A DNA stretch of 64,000 bases, from the NCBI GenBank assembly GCA_963682025.1, contig OY821518.1, positions 9,119,590 to 9,183,589 on the forward strand. Direction: 5' to 3'. The translations under genes and the position numbers were made by a program. The stretch is from Cordilura impudica (taxonomy: Eukaryota > Arthropoda > Insecta > Diptera > Scathophagidae). Below the pieces are notes generated by a model. The model did no database searches, had not been told where the DNA came from, and saw nothing but the letters and a program-made list of their open reading frames with translations. This document shows, one piece after another, positions 50,571 to 62,757 of this stretch. Numbering within the stretch: position 1 is the first letter of the stretch; each line of letters opens with the position of its first letter.

Positions 50571-51147
50571 TGTAAAAATACAAAATATGGACCTTATTTT
50601 CAACATAACTCTCATCAATTTTTTTTTACTAGAGAGTGTTTACCAATAATTTAGTTCTGTATTTTTAAAAAAAAACTTGATTATTCTTCCTTATTGTCTT
50701 CATTTATCTATTTTCTTTCACGAATAAAGGACATTTTTTAAAATAATTTTTCCAAATTTTAACTTAAGTATTTTTATTTTATATATTTTATCCGACTTAA
50801 GTTTAATAATTTTCCACTTGTTTTGTTTTATTACAATTTGCTAGCTTAGATGTCTTGAAAGTTGTTATAACTTAACTTATTTAAAATTTCTCAACCAAAA
50901 ATGTTGCACTTAATTATACACACATGTAAACAAAATTATCTATATACATTATTTTCTTTTCCAAATATCGTAAGTGTAGCTTGCAAGCAATAAAAATTAA
51001 CTAAATATAATCTATCCTCTCCGAAAATTAGACTTAACAAATTTGAAACAACTGATATACCCTCCCATGCTTAATATAGACAAAAAAAATAATGATTTAA
51101 CTTAAAAATGTCTTATCTATGATGTTTGAGGAAGAAGAAATTTAAAA
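50571..51147. other. 3' flank of the NUS1 gene
   Basis: It should hold the NUS1 3' UTR (minus strand). No AATAAA was fixed near the stop. No coding frame was seen. Confidence 0.35.
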
Positions 51148-52754
51148 CTATTTACCCCATCTTTGTTCACAACGTGCATATTTAAATAGTATATTAGCAA
51201 ATGTCTTAACATCGAAACGTTTACCTGTGGCATGTCGATGAAATTCTGTGAATCTTGTATGCCATGGCAACATACCAAATGTACATAAATTATCATAAAA
51301 TATTATGCTCAATTCTGGTTCTGTTAAATTGTGGAGATGATGTGCAAGTTCTTGAGTTAAACGTTCCGTTAGTAGATTTCGTTGTTTCAAAAGTTGCTGA
51401 ATCTCTGCAGATTTTCTTTGTTGAAATAGTTCTTGACATACTTGAGCTAATAATGGGCGGTTATTTTGTGGTTGTATTTCGTAAATCTAAAAAATAACAG
51501 TAATGCAAATTGGTTTAGTTAAAATTAGCAATGGTTTTAATATTATTTATAACTTTTAAATTTAATTATTAAACGGTTGTCATAGAGTAAACGACATTAA
51601 TAATATTAAAAGAGCTTGCAATACGTTTAAGTTAAACAAATATTTTTTGCAGACTTTCTTTCATATGTTTCTTATCTTTTGGTAAACAAAAAAAATATAT
51701 ATATAAAACATTGTTTGATTATACCAAAGTTCTATTAAAAGAAAAAAAATATACCAAGTTAACAAATTTTTTAACTTACACAACTTGATAAGGATCTAAT
51801 TACAATCCAATTGTAAGAACCAATTGTACTTGATTGTATGAAACGAATGAAGTTACTAAATATCTGGTATGTTGTGTTTTCTCAAAACAATAAGCTTAAA
51901 TACGAAAAGCAATGATATCGTATAAATGATATCGATATCAAAAATGACTATAGTCTTAGATAATTAGCTCACAGGTTATTTTTAGGTTAAGTTACAGACA
52001 CTAGTTTTAAATAAAATATAACAATAATGCAGAATATGTAGAACTTCAATCTTAACAACTCTAATACAAAACACAACTTAACGGAAGAGAAAGTAAAGGT
52101 GACATAGAATATAATTCTAAGAATATTAAAAAAAAAATAACTTACCTCTAATGCTTTGTACTCCGAAACAGATGAGTATAACGTTAAAGGCGATGGTGGC
52201 AAATGGCCATTTGTACCTGTCGATTTGGATATATTTTTCGATGATATTGATATTGGTACTGTATTATTACACATAGAATTAGTCGTTCCATTTGAAATTT
52301 TAGAACCATCGTCTTTATTTATATACCACACGACATGATGAGGATCGTCACGTTTAGTTTTCCAGCCTTTCGGACATTTCAGCTTTTCAAAATTGATCAC
52401 TTGTGTTTTAGCTGAATTTGTCTCATTCGTATAGCGTGTATCATAATAACTGATGCAATTTATATTCATATGAATAGCATAGGAAAATATACGTGTTAAT
52501 AGTTCATCGGTGACTTGCTGGTTTCCTGGGCCAATAATTAGGTTTAAATGTTTTGGTATTTTATTTAAATGTTGTTTACATTGTTGCAGAAAATCATATT
52601 CGTTCTGTTCTCGTTCTGCTGGCGTTCGGCAGAGATCATATGACCACAGAGCAAAAGCAAGTATTCGAAAACGCAACCAGATACATAATTCATATAGAGA
52701 AATTAACCAGTGCAGCAACTGCCACAAACATTTATAAATACTAAATGATCCCAT
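51148..52754 (-). CDS. Nus1: Dehydrodolichyl diphosphate synthase subunit NUS1 (Nogo-B receptor)
   Basis: Exons 52754-52146 and 51486-51148 join at GT/AG in phase 0 to give 315 residues. NUS1 pairs with DHDDS at the ER membrane to make the long polyprenyl chain for dolichol, needed for N-glycosylation (family knowledge). The N-terminus has a hydrophobic stretch (WLISLYELCIWLRFRILAF). HLNLIIGPGN opens the cis-prenyltransferase-like fold. The subunit lacks the catalytic Asp motif, as expected. The C-terminus has FGMLPWHTRFTEF (about 273-285) and ends YARCEQRWGK; the RxG-type end of NUS1 contributes to the partner's active site. Drosophila calls it tango14. The 659-bp intron has no recognised repeat. 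No lesion was seen. Confidence 0.92.
51487..52145. other. NUS1 intron (transcribed from minus strand)
   Basis: AT-rich, with no coding frame or terminal-repeat signal recognised. Confidence 0.7.
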
Positions 52755-53310
52755 GACAATTTTGTGTGTGCGTTACTAATAACTTGGAATGTTAGGGAAT
52801 TTGTTGAATTGGTCAAGTTATTCTGCTTTCAACTATTGGTTGTTAACCTAACCTTAAATGACAGACAACATAAGTATAAATTTTGTTGCGACAGTCGTTA
52901 CATTTACCTTTAATTTAATGTGTTGTAGTTTACATTTATCTTAAGATATCTGTCATGTTTTTGATGTTTATAATTAAAATTTCTTATCAATTTAAAACAC
53001 CGAAAATTCCATTTAGCACCTATTTTAAAAGGCCTTTCTCTCAATTCCCGGTTGTAAAATGTCAACAAGTATGACAGCTGAGAACATAACACACGTCAGT
53101 GTATTTAAAGTGTTACCAGCTCTAAGTTTTTAAATACTTTTAATATGGTTGTATTGTTTTTCGTTTTACATGAAATTGAACATTAAAATAATTTATTAAA
53201 TTTATATATGTTTTTTGCAATAATTTTGGAAACGGTGTTAACAAAAATCCTTCCCACTTTAAGTTAAGATTATTGTGACCGTAAGCTAACGTGTCAGCTG
53301 TTTTTTTTCC
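52755..53310. other. NUS1 upstream region
   Basis: It must hold the NUS1 promoter. 53279-53310 ('ctaacgtgtcagctgttttttt') matches part of the pogo-like MITE interior at about 40517-40540. Confidence 0.45.
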
Positions 53311-53313
53311 TTA

Positions 53314-54298
53314 TGCTGAGTACATCGTCATTTTACACTTAAGGTGCTATTACACGAAGTGTTTTTTACATATGTACTGTCACTTTTTTTATCCATATGA
53401 AATTCCTCATGTCTGTCAAAATTGTCTTTTACATACGATTAATAATTTTTGCTATCACACGTGCATATATATTTCCGTATGACATAACCTCTAAATGTAA
53501 ACAACAGCTGATTTAATTTGTGAATTTACAAAAATTTATTGTTAAAAAAAAGTTATATATTTTTTAATTGTTAATTAATACTACACAATTTATTTTTCTT
53601 TCAATATTAATCTTTAAAATTTACTCTGTTTTTCTTTCGCCAGAAGCAGTGTTGTATTTTCATATGTTTGTCATGCAAAAATAGAACCTGTTCTAATTGA
53701 AAAATGTACTTGTGACTTTCCTCATGTATTGTACATAAACAATGTTTCATATGTATCACACGATGTGTACAACTTTTGTTGTGGGAAAATTTGACAGTAC
53801 ATATGTAAAAAACACATCATGTAATAGCACCTTTAGTGATCCATCGTGTGTAGCAATGTTTCCTGTCAAAATCCATGTTTCAATTTTGGTTCTGTCTGTG
53901 TCGACGTTTATAGTTTTTGCTCTTGTATTTCATTGAGAGCAGTCGTGATGTAATGTTGTTTTGTATATCGAAGTAAAGAAAATAAAAGAGAGACGAAAAT
54001 TTAACATAATGAAAATTTGTAGAATTTTATAAATAATTATGAATAGTGATAATGAAAATTTGAAGAATTTTATAAATTATTATAAAAATTTATAAATTAA
54101 TATAATATTTTATAAATTTTTAAAAATTTTAATGTTGAATATAAAATTTATTTTCTTCCGCGTATATTAGTTTAGTAGTAGTATATTCAATAAACACACA
54201 GAACTGATGTTTCGTTTTTGGTTCCATCGTCTGTATTAAAAAATGGAAACACGTTTTTTCTCATGTTTCTCCAAATGTTCCATCGTGTGTACTCAGCA
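53314..54298. mobile_element. Outer PIF/Harbinger-like MITE
   Basis: The ends TGCTGAGTACA and TGTACTCAGCA are inverted and flanked by TTA on both sides (53311-53313, 54299-54301). The joined flanks, cagctgttttttTTAcatgaaaa, match an uninterrupted sequence at 40530-40556 (ttctgTTAcatgaaaagc), which is an empty-site paralogue. TTA/TAA duplications are typical of PIF/Harbinger. A second MITE lies inside. Confidence 0.8.
53342..53832. mobile_element. Inner PIF/Harbinger-like MITE
   Basis: The left end AGGTGCTATTACACGAAGTG and the right end ATGTAATAGCACCT pair. Inner TTTTTTACATATGTACTGTC and its inverse extend the pairing to about 42 bp. TTA flanks both sides (53339-53341, 53833-53835). It is inserted 28 bp inside the outer MITE. 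Confidence 0.85.
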
Positions 54299-54301
54299 TT
54301 A

Positions 54302-55970
54302 CATGAAAATCATTTATAACAGTTACCGAACTGAACTGTCACGTAACCGGAGGTCCCAATCTGTAGAAAATAGATTTTTGCCACGTTTGTACGTGACATT
54401 TGTGAACAGCTGATATAGTTAAATTAATTTTATACAGCAACGTGCTGAATCGTTTTTTTACCTTCGATAATTGCGCTAAATGCCAACGTTACATTTACGG
54501 TACGGTTAAATTTTAACAACGAGTGGCTAACACGGCCTTAAAAAATTCTTTAGCATTTAGTGTTATGTGGCAGCTTTTTGATTGTATAAACTTGTTAGCA
54601 CTTTTCATTGCTGAATTTGCTGAATGTAAAAAAGCTGAATTACCTCTTTTGCATAGTTTCTTCTTAATGAAATCGTTTGCAATTTTTTATTTAATTGTTA
54701 AACTCCACACGTAATAGAAAAAGTGCTAGCATTCGAACAAAAAATATTCAATTACTTTTTTTAAAATCAAGGTAAGTTATAATCTTTAACTTATTGAGAT
54801 AATAGTAAAAAAAAGAAGGAAAAAATCAACAAGAAAACAAAGTGCAGCGGATAAAGAAAAAAAAGGAAAATAAAATTTAACTATAGGAAAAGCCGGCTTT
54901 TATGGTTAAAAAAAGGGGGAGGTTTGCGAGGTGCATTTAAAATTTATGGGTGGTGGCTGTTTTTTTTAACCATTTGATATAATGGGATAGACTACGCTTC
55001 ATATTTAAAAATATATGTATAATGGCGACATCATTAAATCAAAGATATAATGAAATGAAAAATCATAGACAAGATAAAAATAACAACACAAAAAATAAAG
55101 CACTCGTATGTAGGTGTTGCTAGTAGCAACAACTTAAATGAATTTTCATTGCTTGGTGTATCTTACTGTTTCTAGCATGTTGGAGATGTTAACGGTTCTA
55201 AGACAGCTGTTTCTATTGCATAAAATTACATATCTAAATTTTTTGTTGTACAACTACGGATGATATATTCCTTTTAATTTATCTTTGCTTTGTTGTAATA
55301 TATAATCAGTTATTATTTTTACCACTTTTAGTAGTATGTGTGTTGTTTGATAATGATAACATGCATAGGTATATACATATATACATATATATTGCACACA
55401 TGTATTATCTAAATTCGAGTGTTTGTTAAATTTGGTTGTTGTCATTAAATTCGTGCAGAAGTGGTGACTCACACTAATCTTAATTTTGTTTTTAATGAAA
55501 AATCGCGTTAGTATAATAGTTATTTTTAATGATGATTAATCTGAAAATAATTTTTTTTTCTGTTTCAAAATTTTTGCTAGACTTTGCTAGCAACTGTTGA
55601 GAGATTTAAAAAATATTTATGAAATAAAATGAAAACAAACAAATGTTTTCAGCCACAAAATATACCCAAACAAACGTCCATACATACATACATATCTAAC
55701 TAAAAGAAAACATCTTCATGTTTGAAATGTTTCAATCGTTATTGCACTTGTATCGATATTAAAATAACCAGGGGTTCCCAAACTACAAAAAAAAAATACT
55801 CTGAAAACTACTACAACATTAATATTTAACCTTGAATAAGATATACATATATTGATAAGGATAAATTGTTCAATGATACGTGAACAAGAGAAACGTATTG
55901 TAAGAAATATGAAGCTTGCATAGTAATCTGGGGTTGCGACAATTAAGTTTTTTGTAGACGTAAAATTACA
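54302..55970. other. Unassigned AT-rich DNA
   Basis: 54302-54540 continues the repeat that received the PIF-like insertion ('gaactgtcacgtaacc', 'gagtggctaac'). The remainder shows no supported gene or element. An ATAC microsatellite is at about 55370. Confidence 0.4.
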
Positions 55971-55974
55971 CAAA

Positions 55975-56400
55975 TTTTCCTAACAAAATAGGGGTGATTT
56001 TATCATTTCGAAAAGTATCAGAAAGAACGACGATTTTTCGATGAAATATTTTAGCAGTTTGAACAAGAGATTATGGAGCAATCGGAAGATTACCAGCTCA
56101 AATCAAGCCAAACAAGAAACGAGGTCAAATAAAACTCAAAATTTGCGCCTGTTATTGACAAATGCAAAATAAACGACCGTTCGAATATTTAAAGCAACTG
56201 AACAAGTTCTTAAACATGAAGTAAATGGTTTAGTAATCAATAAAACTCCTATTCGTTAAATTCGCACATAACTTCGAGTTGAGCCTGAGTAAAAAATTCG
56301 GCAACATGGAAACATAGATTACTGGTGTAACTGTTCACTGGTGTACGATGGTAAAATTATGGTATCATTAATGGATATGTTATATAATTTAATTACACTG
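55975..56400 (+). pseudogene. Possible Tc1-like remnant
   Basis: 'gtgtacgatggtaaaattatggtatcattaatgg' reads VYDGKIMVSLMDMLYN, loosely like the Tc1 stretch after the second Asp (WGCFSxxGxGxxxxIxGxM...Y). Frames are broken throughout. Weak. Confidence 0.25.
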
Positions 56401-57040
56401 AATAGTTACTGGGAATTTCAGCTATCTTTTCTTTGGGACGGAAAAAATACCGGCTGCACTCCTTTGAGACCTTAGAAGTCATACGATAATTAAAAAAAAA
56501 TATCAACTGATTCTTGGCTTAAAATTTACAGATATTACGAGCAATATTAAAAAAACAAATTTAAAAATATTTTTATCTGAATTAGCTAGTAATATTTAAT
56601 TTTTAGTTTTTAATTTTGAATATTTCATTTTTTTATTTTTTAATTATTAATTTTTCATTTTTAGTTTATAATTTTTAATTTTTAGTTTATAATTTTTAAT
56701 TTTTTAGTTATTAATTTTTCATTTTTTATTTTTAATTTTTATTTTTTAATTTTTAGTTTTTATTTTTTAATTTGTAATTTTTAATTTTTACCTGTAATAT
56801 TCCATTTTTAATTTTTAGTTTTTATTTTTAAATTTGTAATTTTTAATTTTTATCTTTAATTTTTAATTTTTAATTTTAAATTTTTATCTTTAATTTTCCA
56901 TTTTTTATTTTTCGTTAGTATGTATATTATTCATTTTTCATTTTTCATTAGTAATTATTAATTTTTCATTAATAATTCTTCTTTTTTCAATTTTAGTTTT
57001 CATTTTTAATTTTCCATTTTTCATTTCACATTTCTGTGGT
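56401..57040 (-). repeat. N-family repeat with TTTTTAGTTTTTAA minisatellite
   Basis: 'tttgagaccttagaagtca' and 'gattcttggct' at 56479-56520 are inverse to 30830-30895. 56590-57030 is a TTTTTAATTTTTAGTTT array. The minisatellite lies next to the same conserved end in both copies. Confidence 0.65.
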
Positions 57041-57934
57041 TTTCTGGAATAACCGCGTATGTCCATTTTGTCAGTTTTGTGTTAACGATGCCAAATATAT
57101 TAATTTTTAACGCTCTTTACATGTGTTAAATTAAAAAAAAAAACTTAAAAGTTTATTGTGTCAACCTACGTTTGATCGCTGACAAATTATTTTCTCAGAA
57201 AACGACACATAGCGACATACGGTGTTATTAATGGAAAAAAAATGCAAAATAATTTTGGATTATTTTTCAGTTTATAACCACTTATAAAAACTTGTGTGTT
57301 TATTTCTGTAATTTTTTGTCACTATTATTCTAGATACGTTGTTATATTCTCATCCTAAGTCCCGTTAACTTTTTGTTGACGAACAAAAAATCCATTTTTC
57401 AAGCAACAACAACTTATGTCTACATGGGTGGTTGCATTGGTAGTTTTCTTTTTCAAAGAAAACGACGTTTGTCGACATAAGTTGTTTTATCTGCACACAC
57501 TTTAAGTGATATTTACATATTGTTTTTTCGTCCTTCTCTAGGATCTATTACTCTGAAGATTTCTGACTCAACATTTTATATAAAGTATTTATTGCCCATA
57601 TCTACAGGGCTCTTAAATAAAAAGCTCTAAAAACTTTATATCGAGCCATAATTTCAAATATAACGGTTCTTGGGTCCCCTGAACAGATTTTTCGTTTTTC
57701 ATTTGGGATTTTATATTATTTCTTGCATATTGGGTTTTTTTTTATTATGATAACGGTAAACAAATATGTGGCAATACTACTAACATAGCTCGTGGTAGTT
57801 GTTGGTTTGGTTGCATCATTTTTTTGTGGCTTTTGAATTTTGTTGTTGTACAACTATTATGTTCAACCACTAAAATATTACAACAAATACACTGGGTTTT
57901 TTGTTTTTTTTTAAATACCAACCTGGTGGGAATA
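57041..57934. other. Unassigned DNA
   Basis: No supported gene. 'acgacacatagcgacatacg' (about 57201) and 'aaacgacgtttgtcgacataagttg' (about 57458) recall each other but form no clear element. Confidence 0.35.
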
Positions 57935-58130
57935 ATGGCAAATTGTTTATTTTGTGAATGAGCGTGATTTCGACAGACGGACATCGCTATATCTACTCGA
58001 GCTGTGATAAGGATCAAGAATATATACATATACTTTATGGGGTCGGAAATTAGTTTTTCGATGCGTTACAAACGGATTGACAAACCTACATATATATATC
58101 CTCGGCTACTGAGGTGTGGAGGGTATAAAA
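57935..58130 (-). repeat. R2 repeat end, inverse
   Basis: 'gaatgagcgtgatttcgacagacgg' to 'gcgttacaaacggattgac' and the terminal 'gaggtgtggagggtata' are inverse to 17168-17330 and share the 18318 block. Confidence 0.65.
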
Positions 58131-58334
58131 AAAACGAAACATTTATATAAAGAAAGTGAAATATCTAGAATTTAAATTTTATAAATCCGTTGCGAAAAAT
58201 ATTAAAATCTTGTAATATTATCTACAAATTTTATTTTGTAAAATTATTAGTTTCTTAAAATTTTGAAAGAAAAAAAACTACGAAAGAATTGGCTACGAAA
58301 TGTTTTTACGTAAAATTCGCATGTATTTTTCCGT

Positions 58335-58590
58335 GTAGGTTTAATTTTTTGATTTAGGCTGCATTTTTAGGATGTGAGTTAAACTTAGTTTAATTAAACT
58401 TGCATTTATAAGCATGAATAATTTTCAAACTACTTAACGAAATATTTAAAAATCGCGAAATTAACTAAAATAAATTCTATCATTTCAAAAATTCGGTCTT
58501 TTAACTAAACTATTTTTCTAAAGAGTTAAAACCTTAAGTTTAATCAAACTAAGTTTAACTGACATTCCAAAAACTCGATCTTTGTGTTTA
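58335..58590. repeat. Second copy of the TTAAACTNAG-ended repeat
   Basis: 'tgagttaaacttagtttaattaaac' at the left and 'gtttaatcaaactaagtttaact' at the right are inverted. 'ggatgtgag' and 'acattccaaaaactcg' lie outside. Compare 20870-21070. Confidence 0.55.
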
Positions 58591-59454
58591 GGAGGGAAAA
58601 AAAATAAACTTTTAAAAAGTTTGTTGGAAATCTGTGCGAAGACATTGTAAACCAGTGTTAATATGAATAATTTTCTAAAGTCTGAAAAATCGACAAATTG
58701 TACTCCAATTATATTTAATGCAGAAATAACAAAAGCTAAACTTAAATAACTTATGTTTAAGTTCAGATTTTATTAAAACAATAAGAAAGGAATTGAATAA
58801 ATGCCATTATTAAGATTACGTGGCGCATGGCATACATACTTCTTTTTATTCTTTGAAATCTGGTTTTAAACAATTTTAACATGTAACCATATAAAATCAA
58901 TACGATGCTTTACAAAAAACATGAAGCGTTTAATTGGCTTCTTTCAGTTTGTTTTAAGAAAATAATACAGATTACCGTTTACAGCAGCATTATCAACATA
59001 CTCGTACATACATACAGGCATAAGTAGGTAGTACATATTTATGTATAATACTTACATATACTTTTATTAGGAACAAGAATGTTAATTGAATGCACATATG
59101 ATTTTAATAAATGTTTTTTTTTTAACATAAAATTAAATAAATAAGCTCTTCTCTAGAAATTATTTATACTACACAACTCAATAATTTTAAACTTTTTGCA
59201 GAACCTGGCATTGTAATACATTTTTTCTAATGGACTTCAAATCTAGGATTATTATTGCTATTTTTTTTTAATATCGCAGTTTTTATATTTCGTTGTATAC
59301 CCCTTTTTTGTGTTGACCTTAAAATTATGAAACTTCTTTAAAGATTATTATAAATCTACACAAATTAACTGTTGTTGATATCTTGATATCTTATTATAGT
59401 TTCATTCTTATTAGTTTAATGTATACTAAATAACTTTGGAATTATAACACTTAC
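58591..59454. other. Unassigned AT-rich DNA
   Basis: No coding frame or element recognised. Confidence 0.4.
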
Positions 59455-59873
59455 AACAAGTAAGAAAATTATAGTCGGTCTAGACCGACTATACGATACC
59501 CTATACCATGCGTCTAGAAACCCTATCTTTTAGGCCCAACTAACTGGACATTGAAAATAAGCAAAAACCAAATTTCAGTGGGATTTTTATTAATTTTTTT
59601 GGCTGCAGATATGAAAAAGTTCATATCGGATGCTATATCTATAAAGGGACTAGGTCCAAAAATGGACCGATCCTGATCATGTTTGGTAAAATCTCTTATA
59701 TTTTGCAAAAATATGTACAAACAAAATTTGAGAAGAATCAGTGTAATATTTTTGTTTTTTAATAGATTTAAGTGAAGATCGGGAAGCAGCTCTATATGGG
59801 GTCAAAGGGATCATTTTTGGACTACTCATTAGTGGATGTAATGAACGCATACAAACCCAATTTGAGTAAGATC

Positions 59874-62757
59874 TAAAAAATATACGCGCACTTTATACCA
59901 ATGTACAAGGATTAATAAATAATTTTAGTCAAATAGAAGTAATTGCGGCATCAGAAAATTTGGAATTTATTATATTGTCAGAAACACATTTAACGAATAA
60001 TAATGATGAAAATGAAATTATGCTACAAGACTATGAACACATCGTATCTTTATCTAATTCTACTAGAACAGGAGGCGTTATAATTTACTACAGAAAAGCA
60101 TGGAAGGTTAATAAAATAATAGAAAAAATTGTAGATTATAAATACTGGATTTTGGTTTGCTCGGCTGAATATGATAATATTCGGATGATAATTGCTGCAG
60201 TATACAGATCACCAAGTTGTAAGAAATCGGAATTTTGCGAAATATTTGAAAATATCTTAGAAATAATATGTGAAAGCAGCTGTGATATTATAATTAGTGG
60301 AGACTTTAACATAGATTGGATGAATAATATTTTTTATAAAAACAAAATAGAAGGCAATCTAAATGATCATGGTTTGAAACAAATCGTTAATAATTTTACA
60401 CGTATAACAAGTGATACTAATACATTAATTGATTATGTGATAACAAATAGCCATAAAGTAACAGTAGAAATAAATAACAATAGCATAGCCGATCATGAGT
60501 CTCTATACATAAATATTGAATGTGGAAACAATTATCAAAAAGATACAACAACAGAAACCCATAAAATATTTAAATACAATAAAAGTAACTTTAATAGAAA
60601 TCTGAGTGCAATAATAGATTATAAGGAAACCAGCAATGTCAATGAAAACGCATCAATGTTAGATAAAAGTTTCGAAGAGGTGGTAAACAAATGTACAATA
60701 AAAAGAATAATAACTAAATCAAACAATGTGAATAAATGGTTTAACAATGAACTACGTTTATTAAAAAGAGATAAAATTTTAAAACAACAAATCGCAAGTT
60801 TCGAAAACACAGATGAAGCATGGGCAAGGTATAGATCGGTTAGAAACCTATATAAAGTAAAAATTGAAAACGCGAAAAATAATTATATAAATAATAAAAT
60901 AAACGTTGCCAAAGATCAAAAGCAAATGTGGAAAGAGATAAAAGCTTTAGTAATAAAAAAGAAACAATCTGTGATAAGATCTGTGATATTTAACCAAATA
61001 GAATATAAGGAAAATTATAAAATAGCTAGTCAATTTAATAATTATTTTGTAAGTAGTATAAAGACAATAAGAGACTCAATCGAAGAAGTGCAATACGTAA
61101 ACATCATTAATAATACTAGTCATAATTTCAAATTCCGTGCAATAACAATAATAGAACTTAAAAACATAATAAAGCAACTTAACAATAAGCCAGATTTTAC
61201 AAAAATATCAAATAAAATAATTATTGACAATTGGAACATTACGGGAAATATCTTGTTAAATATTATAAATAAATCACTGAAAAATGGAGAATTCCCTGAA
61301 AGCTGGAAAGAAACAATGGTAATACCTATTGAAAAAGTGACGAATACAAACAAATGTGAAGAGTTTCGTCCTATAAATACTTTAAAAACGTGCGAAAAAA
61401 TACTGGAAAAGGTTGTGAAAGATCAGTTAGAAAATTACATTGAGAAAAAATCTTTATTATCAAAATATCAATCTGGTTACAGAAAAAAGTTTTCATGTGA
61501 AACTGCAGTAAATTATGTTATAAATCGCTGGAAAAAAATAGAAAAAAACAGAAAAATTATGGCAATATTCTTAGACTTTAAAAGAGCGTTTGAAACAATT
61601 GATCGAAAAATAATGTTAAAAAAACTTCATATGTACGGAATACAGAATATAGAACTAAAATGGTTTAAATCTTACTTAACAAATAGAAAACAAATAACAA
61701 CAGTTAATGGTGTACAATCTAATTCAATTGAAAATAAATTCGGTGTTCCACAAGGATCAATATTGGGTGCTCTGTTATTTAGCATTTACATAAATGATAT
61801 GCCGAACATTTTGACAAAATCTGAAATAATTTTATATGCGGATGATACTCTGATATTTACGGAAGGTGATAGTGAAGAACAGTGTCAAAATAATATGAGG
61901 CAGGACATAAACAATATAATTATTTGGTTAAATATGAACAAGTTAAAATTAAATGAAACAAAAACGAAAATTATAGAAATAAATATGACTAGTAACAGAA
62001 ACTTTATAATTAATAATGAAATAATTGAAAAAGTGGAACAAATAAAATACCTTGGTTTTATAATTGATAAAGAACTTAAATTTAAAGAACACATGGATTA
62101 TATTTGCAGAAAAATTGGTAAAAAAATTGGGTTTTTTAAAAGAATTAGAAATAAAATATCAACAATAACGGCAATTAATATATACAATACGATTATAAAA
62201 CCACATTTTGAATTTGGTTCGACAATTTTTTATACATGTTGTACAAAAACACAAATCGATAGACTACAAAAATTACAAAATAAAGCAATGAGAACAATTT
62301 TGAAATGCAACATTTATACTCCAATTGAGTTAATGTTAAATACCCTTAAGTGGTTGAAAATAAATCAACGATTGAAATTAAATACTATACTTTTTATACA
62401 AAAGATGAAAATGGGAATGGCGCCAGAATATCTATGCGAACAACTTAATTATGTGAGAGACGTGCAACCGTATGGGCTGAGAAATGATGGAGATTTTAGA
62501 CTACAACGAGTAAACACAACAGCGATGCAGCGATCACTTTTCTATAAAGGACTACAATTATATAACTCGTTACCAAATAATATCAAAGAACAGACAAATG
62601 AATTTATTTTTAAAAGAGATTGTGTAATTTTTATAAGAAATAATATAAATAATTCAGAATTTTAGAGCAAAACAAAATAGTGCAAAAATATGTAACATAT
62701 GCGCATTTTTAAAGTATCATAATACTAATAAATAAAATAATAATAATAATAATAATA
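59874..62757 (+). mobile_element. 5'-truncated LINE with TAA-repeat tail
   Basis: The element starts inside the endonuclease frame and ends in 'aataaataaaataataataa...' (62727-62757). Short trinucleotide tails are seen in I- and CR1/L2-related LINEs. The 5' part with any ORF1 is missing. Flanking R1 sequence fixes both edges to within a few bases; a target duplication cannot be separated from the tail. Confidence 0.85.
59882..62665 (+). CDS. LINE endonuclease-reverse transcriptase, 5'-truncated, frame open
   Basis: The frame is open from 59882 to a TAG at 62665, about 927 codons with no stop. The start is not a real start codon; the element is truncated. The AP-like endonuclease has YTNVQGL, LSETHL, SGDFNIDW and SIADHESL in order, covering the expected Asn, Glu, Asp and His residues. 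The reverse transcriptase has FRPINTL, KYQSGYRKKFSCETA, IFLDFKRAFETIDR, GVPQGSILGALLF and ILYADDTLIF with the catalytic Asp pair. The C-terminal part reads KYLGFIIDKEL, then KPHFEFGSTIFYTC. No RNase H is visible. The clade is probably CR1/L2- or I-like; not decided. An unbroken frame implies recent insertion. Codon use is strongly A-rich. Confidence 0.88.
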   Translation: MRALYTNVQGLINNFSQIEVIAASENLEFIILSETHLTNNNDENEIMLQDYEHIVSLSNSTRTGGVIIYYRKAWKVNKIIEKIVDYKYWILVCSAEYDNIRMIIAAVYRSPSCKKSEFCEIFENILEIICESSCDIIISGDFNIDWMNNIFYKNKIEGNLNDHGLKQIVNNFTRITSDTNTLIDYVITNSHKVTVEINNNSIADHESLYINIECGNNYQKDTTTETHKIFKYNKSNFNRNLSAIIDYKETSNVNENASMLDKSFEEVVNKCTIKRIITKSNNVNKWFNNELRLLKRDKILKQQIASFENTDEAWARYRSVRNLYKVKIENAKNNYINNKINVAKDQKQMWKEIKALVIKKKQSVIRSVIFNQIEYKENYKIASQFNNYFVSSIKTIRDSIEEVQYVNIINNTSHNFKFRAITIIELKNIIKQLNNKPDFTKISNKIIIDNWNITGNILLNIINKSLKNGEFPESWKETMVIPIEKVTNTNKCEEFRPINTLKTCEKILEKVVKDQLENYIEKKSLLSKYQSGYRKKFSCETAVNYVINRWKKIEKNRKIMAIFLDFKRAFETIDRKIMLKKLHMYGIQNIELKWFKSYLTNRKQITTVNGVQSNSIENKFGVPQGSILGALLFSIYINDMPNILTKSEIILYADDTLIFTEGDSEEQCQNNMRQDINNIIIWLNMNKLKLNETKTKIIEINMTSNRNFIINNEIIEKVEQIKYLGFIIDKELKFKEHMDYICRKIGKKIGFFKRIRNKISTITAINIYNTIIKPHFEFGSTIFYTCCTKTQIDRLQKLQNKAMRTILKCNIYTPIELMLNTLKWLKINQRLKLNTILFIQKMKMGMAPEYLCEQLNYVRDVQPYGLRNDGDFRLQRVNTTAMQRSLFYKGLQLYNSLPNNIKEQTNEFIFKRDCVIFIRNNINNSEF

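Noticed and set aside
59960..59962. TTG as the start codon of the LINE frame
   Set aside because: Endonuclease sequence (YTNVQGL) continues upstream in frame; the element is truncated, so no native start is present.
62727..62757. Stand-alone TAA microsatellite
   Set aside because: It sits exactly at the 3' end of the LINE and is its tail.
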